Of a stretch of DNA of 9,805 bases, positions 1 to 6,130 are shown piece by piece. The translations under genes and the position numbers were made by a program. The notes under the pieces are model-generated. The model was not told the DNA's origin, did no database searches, and was given only the letters and a program-made list of their open reading frames with translations. Origin of the DNA: an uncultured Oscillospiraceae bacterium. Lineage in GTDB: Bacteria; Bacillota; Clostridia; Oscillospirales; Acutalibacteraceae. The stretch is taken from NCBI GenBank assembly GCA_900552225.1, contig URYX01000052.1:1-9805 (forward strand), written 5' to 3'. The stretch's first letter is position 1, and every line of letters begins with the position of its first letter.

Positions 1-29
1 CGGCAGCGTCAGATGTGTATAAGAGACAG
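1..29 (+). other. Untrimmed Nextera (Tn5) sequencing adapter, not genomic
   Basis: These bases match the 3' 29 bases of the Illumina Nextera transposase read-1 adapter. Positions 11-29 are the complete 19-base Tn5 mosaic end AGATGTGTATAAGAGACAG, and positions 1-10 (CGGCAGCGTC) are the adapter arm directly before it. The match is exact as I remember the adapter. Genomic sequence begins at position 30. This is library-preparation residue at a contig end and does not show a transposon in the organism. Confidence 0.98.
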
Positions 30-58
30 GAGATGCAGCTCAAAACGGTCAAAACACG

Positions 59-93
59 AAAAAAAGCCTGCGGGGGCTCAACGGTGCGGCTTT
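59..93 (-). terminator. Rho-independent terminator after ftsZ
   Basis: Read on the minus strand, an AAAGCC arm (88-93) can pair with GGCTTT (63-68). Two more GC pairs (86-87 with 70-71) extend the stem past a bulged base at 69. A run of seven T's (59-65) follows the GC part of the stem. It lies about 17 bases past the ftsZ stop codon, where the end of the operon would be expected. The plus strand has no T-run on the other side, so it looks one-directional. The stem is short and its loop is about 14 nt, so the exact fold is uncertain. A smaller AGCC/GGCT hairpin inside the loop region is an alternative. Confidence 0.75.
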
Positions 94-110
94 GACGCAG
101 CCGGGAGAGT

Positions 111-1190
111 TCAGGAATCCTTCTTCTTGTTGAAGATGGACATGATGTCGATATAGTCATCGTCCGGTGCGGGAACGGTGGTACGCTTTCCGTCATCTCC
201 GAAGAAGGGGGCGGACATTTCTTCCTTCTGCGTGTTTTCGGTAAAGCCGGTGGCGATGACCGTGACGCACAGCTCGTCGTCCATGGTCTCGTCAAATGCG
301 GCCCCCCAGATGATGGTGGCATCCGGATGGGCGGCCCGGGAAATCACGGTTGAGGCCTGCTCCACGTCCTCGAGATCGATATCGGGAGAGGCGGTGATGT
401 TGATGAGTACGCCGTGTGCCCCCTCAATTGAAGTTTCCAGCAGCGGACTGGCCACCGCTGCCTGCGCGGCGGCTTCCGCCTTGTCCTTGCCGCCTGCGCG
501 GCCGATGCCCATGTGCGCGTAGCCGGCATCCTTCATGACGGTAGCAACATCCGCAAAGTCCAGATTGACAAGACCGGGAATTTTGATGAGCTGCGAAATG
601 CTTTGTACTCCCTGCCGCAGCACGTCATCCGCCACCTCAAAGGCATTGGCCAGCGTGATGCGCGTTTCGCTGGCGAGCTTCAGACGCTCGTTCGGAATGA
701 CCACCAGGCTGTCCACATGCTCCCGCAGGTTGGCAATCCCGGTTTCCGCCTGCTCCATGCGGCGGCGTCCCTCAAAGGCGAAGGGCTTGGTCACGATGCC
801 GACCGTGAGGATGCCGAGGTCGCGCGCAATTTCGGCCACAACGGGAGCGGCACCCGTTCCGGTGCCGCCGCCCATGCCGGCGGTAATGAATACCATGTCC
901 GTGCCCTTGAGAGCCGCCACGATCTCGTCGCGGCTCTCCTCGGCGGCCCGCTGTCCCTTTTCGGGGTTGGAGCCGGCGCCCATACCGTGCGTCAGCTTTT
1001 CTCCGATCTGGATTTTCTGCGTCGCCTGCGAAAGATACAGTGCCTGACGGTCGGTGTTGATGGCGATGAATTCCACGCCGGCCATGCCGGAGCGGGCCAT
1101 GCGGTTGACGGCGTTTCCGCCGCCTCCGCCGACACCGACAACCTTGATCTGCACATTATCCATAAAGTCATTTTCAAACTGGATTCCCAT
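111..1190 (-). CDS. ftsZ: Cell division protein FtsZ
   Basis: Tubulin-like GTPase that polymerises into the Z-ring at midcell and recruits the division machinery. The 359-residue protein is typical in length. It shows the glycine-rich T1 loop (GVGGGGGNAV, about residues 19-28), the tubulin signature GGGTGTG at 107-113, and the T7 synergy loop NLDFADV at 209-215, whose acidic residues complete the GTPase site of the next subunit. The fold ends near residue 316. A short linker of about 27 residues follows, then a conserved C-terminal peptide (DDYIDIMSIFNKKK, 344-357) of the kind that binds membrane tethers such as FtsA or SepF. The ATG at 1190 has an AGGGGGA Shine-Dalgarno (1198-1204) seven bases upstream. 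It is the last gene of the cluster, 197 bp after divIB, with its own candidate promoter and a terminator behind it. No ftsA precedes it. Confidence 0.98.
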   Translation of the reverse strand: MGIQFENDFMDNVQIKVVGVGGGGGNAVNRMARSGMAGVEFIAINTDRQALYLSQATQKIQIGEKLTHGMGAGSNPEKGQRAAEESRDEIVAALKGTDMVFITAGMGGGTGTGAAPVVAEIARDLGILTVGIVTKPFAFEGRRRMEQAETGIANLREHVDSLVVIPNERLKLASETRITLANAFEVADDVLRQGVQSISQLIKIPGLVNLDFADVATVMKDAGYAHMGIGRAGGKDKAEAAAQAAVASPLLETSIEGAHGVLINITASPDIDLEDVEQASTVISRAAHPDATIIWGAAFDETMDDELCVTVIATGFTENTQKEEMSAPFFGDDGKRTTVPAPDDDYIDIMSIFNKKKDS

Positions 1191-1264
1191 GTTGACTTCC
1201 CCCTGTTATTCTATTCCTGTCGGTGGTATGCCGTCGGCGCAGGAGAGCCGAACACACGCCGAAT

Positions 1265-1298
1265 CCCGCCGCACCGCCTCCGGTAGAGGCCGGGCGGG
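1265..1298 (-). other. GC-rich hairpin in the ftsZ leader
   Basis: An outer pair of arms, CCCGCC (1265-1270) and GGCGGG (1293-1298), encloses an inner stem GCCTC (1276-1280) and GAGGC (1286-1290) with a five-base loop. It would lie in the untranslated leader between the candidate promoter and the ftsZ ribosome binding site. No T-run follows on the minus strand, so it does not look like a terminator. A role in mRNA stability or translation is only a guess, and GC-rich DNA forms such pairings easily by chance. Confidence 0.4.
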
Positions 1299-1323
1299 CT
1301 CCTCTTATACTATATATGTCTTT

Positions 1324-1352
1324 ATCTTATCATGTCCGCACCGGAATTTCAA
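1324..1352 (-). promoter_or_regulatory. Candidate sigma-A promoter for ftsZ
   Basis: On the minus strand a -35-like TTGAAA (1347-1352, five of six matches to TTGACA) is followed after exactly 17 bases by a -10-like TAAGAT (1324-1329, four of six to TATAAT). Transcription would start near 1317, giving a leader of about 125 nt. The region is clearly more AT-rich than the rest of the window, which favours a real promoter. A second -10-like TATAGT (1309-1314) lies just downstream but has no good -35 partner. ftsZ commonly has its own promoters in addition to read-through from the cluster. Confidence 0.5.
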
Positions 1353-1387
1353 CCGCCGCAGGCAAAAAAAATAGGTTTTTTCAAAAA

Positions 1388-2308
1388 TTATGCGTCGGGA
1401 ACTGTCGCAGAAGTGACTGTGGTCGCGGTTGCGCGCGTGGTGCGCTGCTCCCGGACCGTGAAAAAGGCCTGGTCGGGGACCTCCTCGGAGGAATAGGCCG
1501 AGAGGTCCAGGGTGCCGCAGACCTGCTCGCCGTGGCTTTGCAGGATCCGGGGCAGCAGCTCGCGGACCAGGGAGATTTTGTAGGCGATACGTCCCTCGCC
1601 GCCGAGCTTTACGGTGATTTGGTTGTTCCAGTTGATGCGAAGATCGGTCTTATCGGTCAGGTCGATTTCCGCAATTCCCGTCACCTGCTCCTCGCGGAGA
1701 GCGGAGGCGACGGAGCGCAGAATTGCTATGGAGCGCTCGTCCGAGGCGGGCTTTCCAAGCCCCTCTCCGCTGTAGACCAGTCCCTTCAGATACATCATGC
1801 GCGGGGGGCGGTCACTGTTGACCGGCAACCGTTCGAGCGCGTTGCCGTTTTCCCCGACCACGACCCATTCGCCGTTATCATACAGCGCGCCGAGAACGGC
1901 GGTTTCCGTAATGTCGATGCGGTAGACCCCGAAGGAGGGGGACACCACCTCCGCCCGGTCTACATAAGGGCAGAGGGACAGGATGTTCTGCTGTACCTGC
2001 GCCGTGCTGACCGACCATACACTCTGGCCGAGGCGCAGGCCGCTGGCTCCCAGGATATCCTGCTCGCTGTAGATCTGATTGCCGGTGACCGACAGCGCGG
2101 TGATGCCGATGGCGGCATTGCCGCCGGAGGTGTCGGAGGAGAGGCCGGGAATGCCGGCCCGGCGGCGGAGAACGTTCAGGACGACCGTGCTGATGACCAG
2201 CACCGCGATCACGAGCAGCAGAATGAACGCCGTCGTAAGACGGCGTGCCCCGCTGCTTTTGCGGCCCGACACCTCGGGCCGTTTCGGAATTCGTTTTTGA
2301 TCCTTCAT
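1388..2308 (-). CDS. divIB: Cell division protein DivIB/FtsQ
   Basis: Single-pass membrane protein of the divisome that works with FtsL and DivIC to bridge the Z-ring and the septal synthase. The 306 residues have the family layout. A basic cytoplasmic tail (about 1-23, rich in Lys and Arg) is followed by one hydrophobic membrane segment (about 24-46). An extracytoplasmic POTRA-like domain (about 68-136) includes the typical stretch TALSVTGNQIYSEQDI. A beta-rich domain runs to about residue 270, and the C-terminal tail is rich in Thr and Ala. Position between murA and ftsZ supports the call, because family members diverge strongly in sequence. The ATG at 2308 has an AAAGGA Shine-Dalgarno about ten bases upstream. 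It starts 60 bp after murA. The gene could equally be named ftsQ. Confidence 0.92.
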   Translation of the reverse strand: MKDQKRIPKRPEVSGRKSSGARRLTTAFILLLVIAVLVISTVVLNVLRRRAGIPGLSSDTSGGNAAIGITALSVTGNQIYSEQDILGASGLRLGQSVWSVSTAQVQQNILSLCPYVDRAEVVSPSFGVYRIDITETAVLGALYDNGEWVVVGENGNALERLPVNSDRPPRMMYLKGLVYSGEGLGKPASDERSIAILRSVASALREEQVTGIAEIDLTDKTDLRINWNNQITVKLGGEGRIAYKISLVRELLPRILQSHGEQVCGTLDLSAYSSEEVPDQAFFTVREQRTTRATATTVTSATVPDA

Positions 2309-2368
2309 GACGGTTACATCCTTTAAACAGAAGCGGATACGGTGTGCTGCGCGGCGGAGGGTGCGGCG

Positions 2369-3631
2369 TCAGGAGGCGGCAACCCGCCGCACGGAGGCGC
2401 CGAGGCCGGACAGACCCGTTTCCAATGCCTCATAGCCGCGGTCAAGGTGAGACAGGGCGCCGATGCGGCTCTGTCCCTCGGCCGCCAGTGCGGCGACGAC
2501 CAAAGCCGCCCCTCCGCGCAGGTCGGAGCATTCCACGGAAGCGCCGGACAGGCGGGAAACGCCCTCTACGACGGCGACGCGTCCCTCGGTCTTGATATGA
2601 GCGCCCATGCGGCGCAGCTCGTCAACGTATCGGTAGCGATTTTCAAAAATGGTCTCCACAAAGATGCTGGTGCCCTCCGCCGTGCACAGGGCCCCTATCA
2701 GCGGGGCTCCGGCGTCGGTGGGAAAGCCCGGGTAGGGCATAGTGCGTACCTGCCGCACCCGGATGAGCCGCGGCGGGGCGCTGAGCAGCAGCGATCCGTC
2801 CAGCGTCCGTACCCGGCAGCCGGCCTCCTCAAACAGCGGCAGCACCGTGGCCACATGGGCGCATTCGACATGTTCCAGCAGGACGGTTCCGCCGGTGGCT
2901 GCGGCTGCGGCCAGATAGGTGGCGGCCTCGATGCGGTCGGGAATGGCCGCGTGGCGGCAGCCCGACAGAGCGGGAACGCCCTCCGCCGTTACCGTGCCGT
3001 CCGGTCCGATGCCGATGCGCGCTCCGCAGGCATTCAGAAAGGCGGCCAAATCGAGAATCTCCGGCTCACGGGCCCCGCCGATCAGCGTGGTGGTGCCCTC
3101 GGCCGTCGCGGCCGCCAGCAGGATGTTTTCCGTGGCACCGACGCTCGGGAAGGGGAGAACAATGCGGCAGCCGCGGAACCGCCCGTTCAGACGGCAGTGC
3201 AGGTGTCCGTTTTCCTCGCGGATAACGGCCCCCATCTGCCGCAGGGCGGAGAGGTGCAGGTCGATCGGCCGCGGCCCGAGCTCGCAGCCTCCGGGAAAGG
3301 CCATATGTGCTTCGCCCAGACGGGCGATCATCGCGCCGAGAAAGACGATGGAGGAGCGCATCTGCCGCATCAGAGCGTCCGGAACGGCGCGGGATACCGG
3401 CGAGGCGGCCGACACGGTGATGACGTCCCCCTCCTGTACGGCGCGGCAGCCGAGATGGCGCAGGATCCCGAGGGATCCCTCCACGTCGGAGAGGCGGGGG
3501 CAGTTGTGCAGCTCACATTCCTCCGTGCAGAGCAGACAGGCGGAGAGCAGCGGAAGGACGGCATTTTTGGCGCCGTGAATGGGCACCGTACCGCCGAGAC
3601 GTCTGCCGCCTTCAATCAGAAGATAGGACAC
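2369..3631 (-). CDS. murA: UDP-N-acetylglucosamine 1-carboxyvinyltransferase MurA
   Basis: Cytoplasmic enzyme that transfers enolpyruvate from PEP to UDP-GlcNAc, the first committed step of peptidoglycan synthesis. The 420-residue protein is full length. It keeps Lys22-Asn23 in GAKNAVLP, the active-site loop PGGCELGPRP with the PEP-binding cysteine Cys116, Asp306 in YPGFPTDA (the general base in the family) and Arg372 in DLRGGAALV. The cysteine is the residue alkylated by fosfomycin, so the enzyme is predicted to be sensitive; Cys-to-Asp variants are resistant. The start is GTG at 3631, with AAAGGGTGA about seven bases upstream, and the N-terminus MSYLLIEGGRRLGGTVPIHG fits the family. Many Firmicutes carry two MurA paralogues; which type this is cannot be settled here. 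It lies 117 bp after murG, longer than the other gaps upstream. Confidence 0.97.
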   Translation of the reverse strand: MSYLLIEGGRRLGGTVPIHGAKNAVLPLLSACLLCTEECELHNCPRLSDVEGSLGILRHLGCRAVQEGDVITVSAASPVSRAVPDALMRQMRSSIVFLGAMIARLGEAHMAFPGGCELGPRPIDLHLSALRQMGAVIREENGHLHCRLNGRFRGCRIVLPFPSVGATENILLAAATAEGTTTLIGGAREPEILDLAAFLNACGARIGIGPDGTVTAEGVPALSGCRHAAIPDRIEAATYLAAAAATGGTVLLEHVECAHVATVLPLFEEAGCRVRTLDGSLLLSAPPRLIRVRQVRTMPYPGFPTDAGAPLIGALCTAEGTSIFVETIFENRYRYVDELRRMGAHIKTEGRVAVVEGVSRLSGASVECSDLRGGAALVVAALAAEGQSRIGALSHLDRGYEALETGLSGLGASVRRVAAS

Positions 3632-3689
3632 AGGCGTTCACCCTTTTCGTATCAAATACGGGGAAGGCCCTGTGCCGTGAAGGCCGGAG

Positions 3690-3729
3690 CCGCCCGCAAT
3701 CCCATCTTATGACGGAGTGCGGCGGGCGG
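3690..3729 (-). other. Inverted repeat in the murG-murA gap
   Basis: CCGCCCGC (3690-3697) and GCGGGCGG (3722-3729) form a perfect eight-base, all-GC inverted repeat with a 24-base loop, inside the 117 bp between murG and murA. On the minus strand no T-run follows, so it is not a standard terminator. A second pairing, AATCCC (3698-3703) with GGGATT (3745-3750, reaching the murG stop codon), would compete with it. The rest of the gap shows no open frame and no convincing promoter. An mRNA stability or processing role is possible but unproven. Confidence 0.4.
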
Positions 3730-3748
3730 TGCCTGTACGCGTGCGGGA

Positions 3749-4876
3749 TTACAGTACGCCGCGTTTCTCCAGCGCCTGGCGGATGACGGCGTAGATACGG
3801 TCGGAGGCGTCTGTGATGGCCCCCCTGCGGGCGTTTTCGGACATGCGCTGCAGCGTCTCCGGAGAGGAGACCAGCGAGAGCAGCGTCTCCCAAAGATGCT
3901 CTCCGGTCAGGTCCTTTTCCTCGATACAGACGGCTGCGCCGCGCTCGACCAGGACCATGGCGTTATGATACTGATGGTTTTCTGCCACATAGGGGGAGGG
4001 GATGAGAATGGAGGGCTTGCCGCAGATGGGCAGCTCGCTGAGCGTCATGGCGCCGCAGCGGCAGATGACCAGGTCGGCGGCCGCCATGCAGCGGGACATA
4101 TCGTCGATGTAGGCCCGGACGGAAATGCCGTCCCCCTGCAGCGGGACTCCCTGCGCCTGCATTGCCTCGCAGAACGCGGTGTATCCCTGCTTGCCGGTGG
4201 CGTGAATATGCTGGATGCCGCCGTGTGCGCGGCTCTCCTTCAGAACGTACAGCATCGCCTCATTCAGACGTGCGGCCCCGAGGCTTCCGCCGAAGGACAG
4301 CACCATCGGGCGGGCATCCAGCCCGAGCGCACGGCGCGCTTCCGTGCGGTCCAGCGCGGCAAATTCCTTGCGCAGCGGGTTGCCGGTCACCACGGCGCGG
4401 CTCCCCTCGGGAAGATAGGCCCGGGCGGATTCGTCCGGCAGGCACACGGTGGCGTATTTCGCCAGCATTTTGACGGTGACGCCGGGAAGGGCGTTCGATT
4501 CATGTACAATCACGGGGATGCCGTCCTGCGCGGCCTTGCGCAGGATGGGGCCGCTGACGTAGCCGCCGGTGCCGATGGCGATGTCCGGGCGGAATTCCTT
4601 CAGAATTTTTTCACAGGTGCGGCCGGCGCTCAGTGCGCAGAAGGCGGCGGAGACATTGTGGGCCAGCGCCGCGGGGGTCAGCCTGCGCTGAAAGCCCTTG
4701 ACGCGGACGGTGCGGATGGGGTAGCCCGCCCGCGGCACAAGCTCCGTTTCCATTCTTCCTTCGGCGCCGACAAACAGAAATTCCGCGTCGGGGTGGCGGT
4801 GCCTGAGGTCGTCGGCAATGGCCAGCGCCGGATTGATATGGCCGGCGGTGCCGCCCCCTGTCATCAAAACGCGCAT
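3749..4876 (-). CDS. murG: Lipid II synthase MurG (UDP-GlcNAc glycosyltransferase)
   Basis: Membrane-associated GT-B glycosyltransferase on the cytoplasmic face that adds GlcNAc to lipid I to make lipid II. I take the ATG at 4876 as the start (375 residues). AGGAG (4885-4889) sits eight bases before it, and MRVLMTGGGTAGHINP matches the family N-terminus. A GTG at 4885 would add three residues but overlaps the Shine-Dalgarno itself. Glycine-rich loops are at 7-16 (with the conserved His13), 102-110 (GTGGYVSGP) and 196-201 (GGSLGA). The donor-site motif runs from Gly275 through TLSELPICGKP, with Glu281, Gln302 and Asn305 in the expected places. The usual SRAGA/SRSGA motif reads CRCGA (272-276), with two cysteines. 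The start lies five bases past the ftsW stop, so the Shine-Dalgarno is inside the end of ftsW and the two are probably translationally coupled. Confidence 0.96.
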   Translation of the reverse strand: MRVLMTGGGTAGHINPALAIADDLRHRHPDAEFLFVGAEGRMETELVPRAGYPIRTVRVKGFQRRLTPAALAHNVSAAFCALSAGRTCEKILKEFRPDIAIGTGGYVSGPILRKAAQDGIPVIVHESNALPGVTVKMLAKYATVCLPDESARAYLPEGSRAVVTGNPLRKEFAALDRTEARRALGLDARPMVLSFGGSLGAARLNEAMLYVLKESRAHGGIQHIHATGKQGYTAFCEAMQAQGVPLQGDGISVRAYIDDMSRCMAAADLVICRCGAMTLSELPICGKPSILIPSPYVAENHQYHNAMVLVERGAAVCIEEKDLTGEHLWETLLSLVSSPETLQRMSENARRGAITDASDRIYAVIRQALEKRGVL

Positions 4877-4881
4877 ACAGT

Positions 4882-6078
4882 TCACTCCTTTTTCAGGTGG
4901 GATTGACGGGACACGGACAGCAGCACGCCCATCTCGGCCAGCAGCATCAGCATGGAGGAGCCGCCGTAGCTGAAGAAGGGGAGTCCGATGCCGGTGTTGG
5001 GCATGGAATTGGTAACAACGGCAATGTTGAGGATGACCTGAATGCCGATTTGCGCACTGATGCCGACGGCGAGCATGGAACCGAATTTATCCGGGGCCTT
5101 GACGGCAATGAGAATGCCGCGCCATACGAGCAGCGCAAACAGAATGATGATGACGGCCGCGCCGATCAGCCCCAGCTCCTCGCAGACGATGGCAAAGACA
5201 AAGTCGTTCTGCGGCTCCGGCAAAAACAGGTGCTTCTGCCGGGAGTTGCCGAGTCCGACCCCCATGAGTCCTCCCGAGCCGATGGCGTACAGGGACTGCA
5301 CGGTCTGCCATGCGTGGTCGCGGCCGGAAATACCGTCCTCAAAGGTGATTTCGTTGGCGAAGGATTCGAGCGGGTGCAGCCATACGTTGATACGGTCCTG
5401 CTCGTATCCCTTAAAGATGACGAGAAAGAGCACGCCGGCCACGCCGACGGCAATCAGCCCGCCGAGATAGGCAACGCGGGTGCCGCCGACGTACATCATG
5501 ACGATGCCGATGCCGAGGATCAAAATGGTGCCCGAGAGGTGCGGCTCCCGCACCACGAGCACACAGACCAGCCCGAGAATCCCGAGAAACGGGAGAAACC
5601 CGAGCCTGAAGCTCTTCATTTTTTTATAGTTGAGAGAAATCAGGTGGGCAAACAGCAGGATGACTGCAAATTTGGCCAGCTCCGAGGGCTGGAATTGCCC
5701 GAGGCCGGGCACGCTGATCCAGCGGTGCACTCCCGTCTGCGACGGCATGAACAGCACCAGCGCCAGCAGTCCGACGGATACAAACATCAGCGGAATGGCA
5801 AAGTGATGGAGGATGTGGTAATCGACCAGGGAGGCCGCAAACATGATGCCGATACCGAGCACGGCGAACAGCGCCTGCTTCTTGATGTAGAAGTAGCTGT
5901 CGCCGTCGTAGTAGCCCGCATAGACATAGCTGGCCGAGAACATGCAGACAAGCCCGATGCTGAGCAGCAGCATCAGGATAATCAGCAGCGGAATGTCGAT
6001 GCCGTGAGCCGTATAGAACAGCCCGCGCTTCGGCTTTTGGCGAAGCGGAGTGATGACGGCCTTGGACGGTGATTCCAT
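4882..6078 (-). CDS. ftsW: SEDS peptidoglycan polymerase FtsW/SpoVE
   Basis: Multi-pass membrane glycosyltransferase that polymerises lipid II into septal glycan strands together with a class B PBP. The 398 residues contain about ten hydrophobic segments starting near residue 28. Visible family motifs are FQPSELAKFA (129-138), the catalytic-site stretch PEPQNDFVFA with the essential aspartate at 292, and the FTSW/RODA/SPOVE signature GLPFFSYGGSS (365-375). The ATG at 6078 has an AAGGAGG Shine-Dalgarno (6087-6093) eight bases upstream, among the best in the window. In spore formers the copy in this position is often called SpoVE; sequence alone does not separate the two, and position beside murG and a PBP fits either. 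It follows mraY after 52 bp, where murD often sits in related clusters. Confidence 0.95.
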   Translation of the reverse strand: MESPSKAVITPLRQKPKRGLFYTAHGIDIPLLIILMLLLSIGLVCMFSASYVYAGYYDGDSYFYIKKQALFAVLGIGIMFAASLVDYHILHHFAIPLMFVSVGLLALVLFMPSQTGVHRWISVPGLGQFQPSELAKFAVILLFAHLISLNYKKMKSFRLGFLPFLGILGLVCVLVVREPHLSGTILILGIGIVMMYVGGTRVAYLGGLIAVGVAGVLFLVIFKGYEQDRINVWLHPLESFANEITFEDGISGRDHAWQTVQSLYAIGSGGLMGVGLGNSRQKHLFLPEPQNDFVFAIVCEELGLIGAAVIIILFALLVWRGILIAVKAPDKFGSMLAVGISAQIGIQVILNIAVVTNSMPNTGIGLPFFSYGGSSMLMLLAEMGVLLSVSRQSHLKKE

Positions 6079-6108
6079 ATGCGGCTCCTCCTTGTCGGCA
6101 GAATGGAT

Positions 6109-6125
6109 GCGGCCCGACAGGCCGC
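6109..6125 (-). other. Perfect GC hairpin between mraY and ftsW
   Basis: GCGGCC (6109-6114) and GGCCGC (6120-6125) make a perfect six-base stem with a five-base loop, five bases past the mraY stop and upstream of the ftsW Shine-Dalgarno. No T-run follows on the minus strand, so termination is unlikely. It could affect mRNA processing or the ratio of MraY to FtsW, but there is no direct evidence, and a stem this short can arise by chance in GC-rich DNA. Confidence 0.35.
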
Positions 6126-6130
6126 GGGCA

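Noticed and set aside
11..29. A Tn5 transposon end
   Set aside because: The mosaic end is the engineered form used in Nextera kits and is joined to the kit's adapter arm, so it is a library artefact and not a resident transposon.
1304..1314. Second ftsZ promoter with -10-like TATAGT or TATAAG
   Set aside because: No -35-like hexamer lies at 16-18 bases upstream (the best is GGACAT), so it is weaker than the TTGAAA/TAAGAT pair. An extended or alternative sigma site cannot be excluded.
1358..1387. Possible terminator just after divIB (A- and T-runs at 1363-1387)
   Set aside because: Only AT pairing is available for the stem and there is no GC core, so it is not a convincing rho-independent terminator. 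Reading through into ftsZ remains possible.
3640..3690. Promoter directly before murA
   Set aside because: The best pair (TTCACG, 17 bases, TATTTG) matches the consensus poorly at both hexamers.
2342..3712. Long plus-strand open frames opposite the real genes (for example 2342-3712, 4897-6072, 1223-2326, 6356-7240)
   Set aside because: They are antisense shadows in GC-rich DNA. Their translations are low-complexity, rich in Gly, Arg, Ala, Gln and His, and lack recognisable domains, while the minus strand carries full, motif-bearing proteins.
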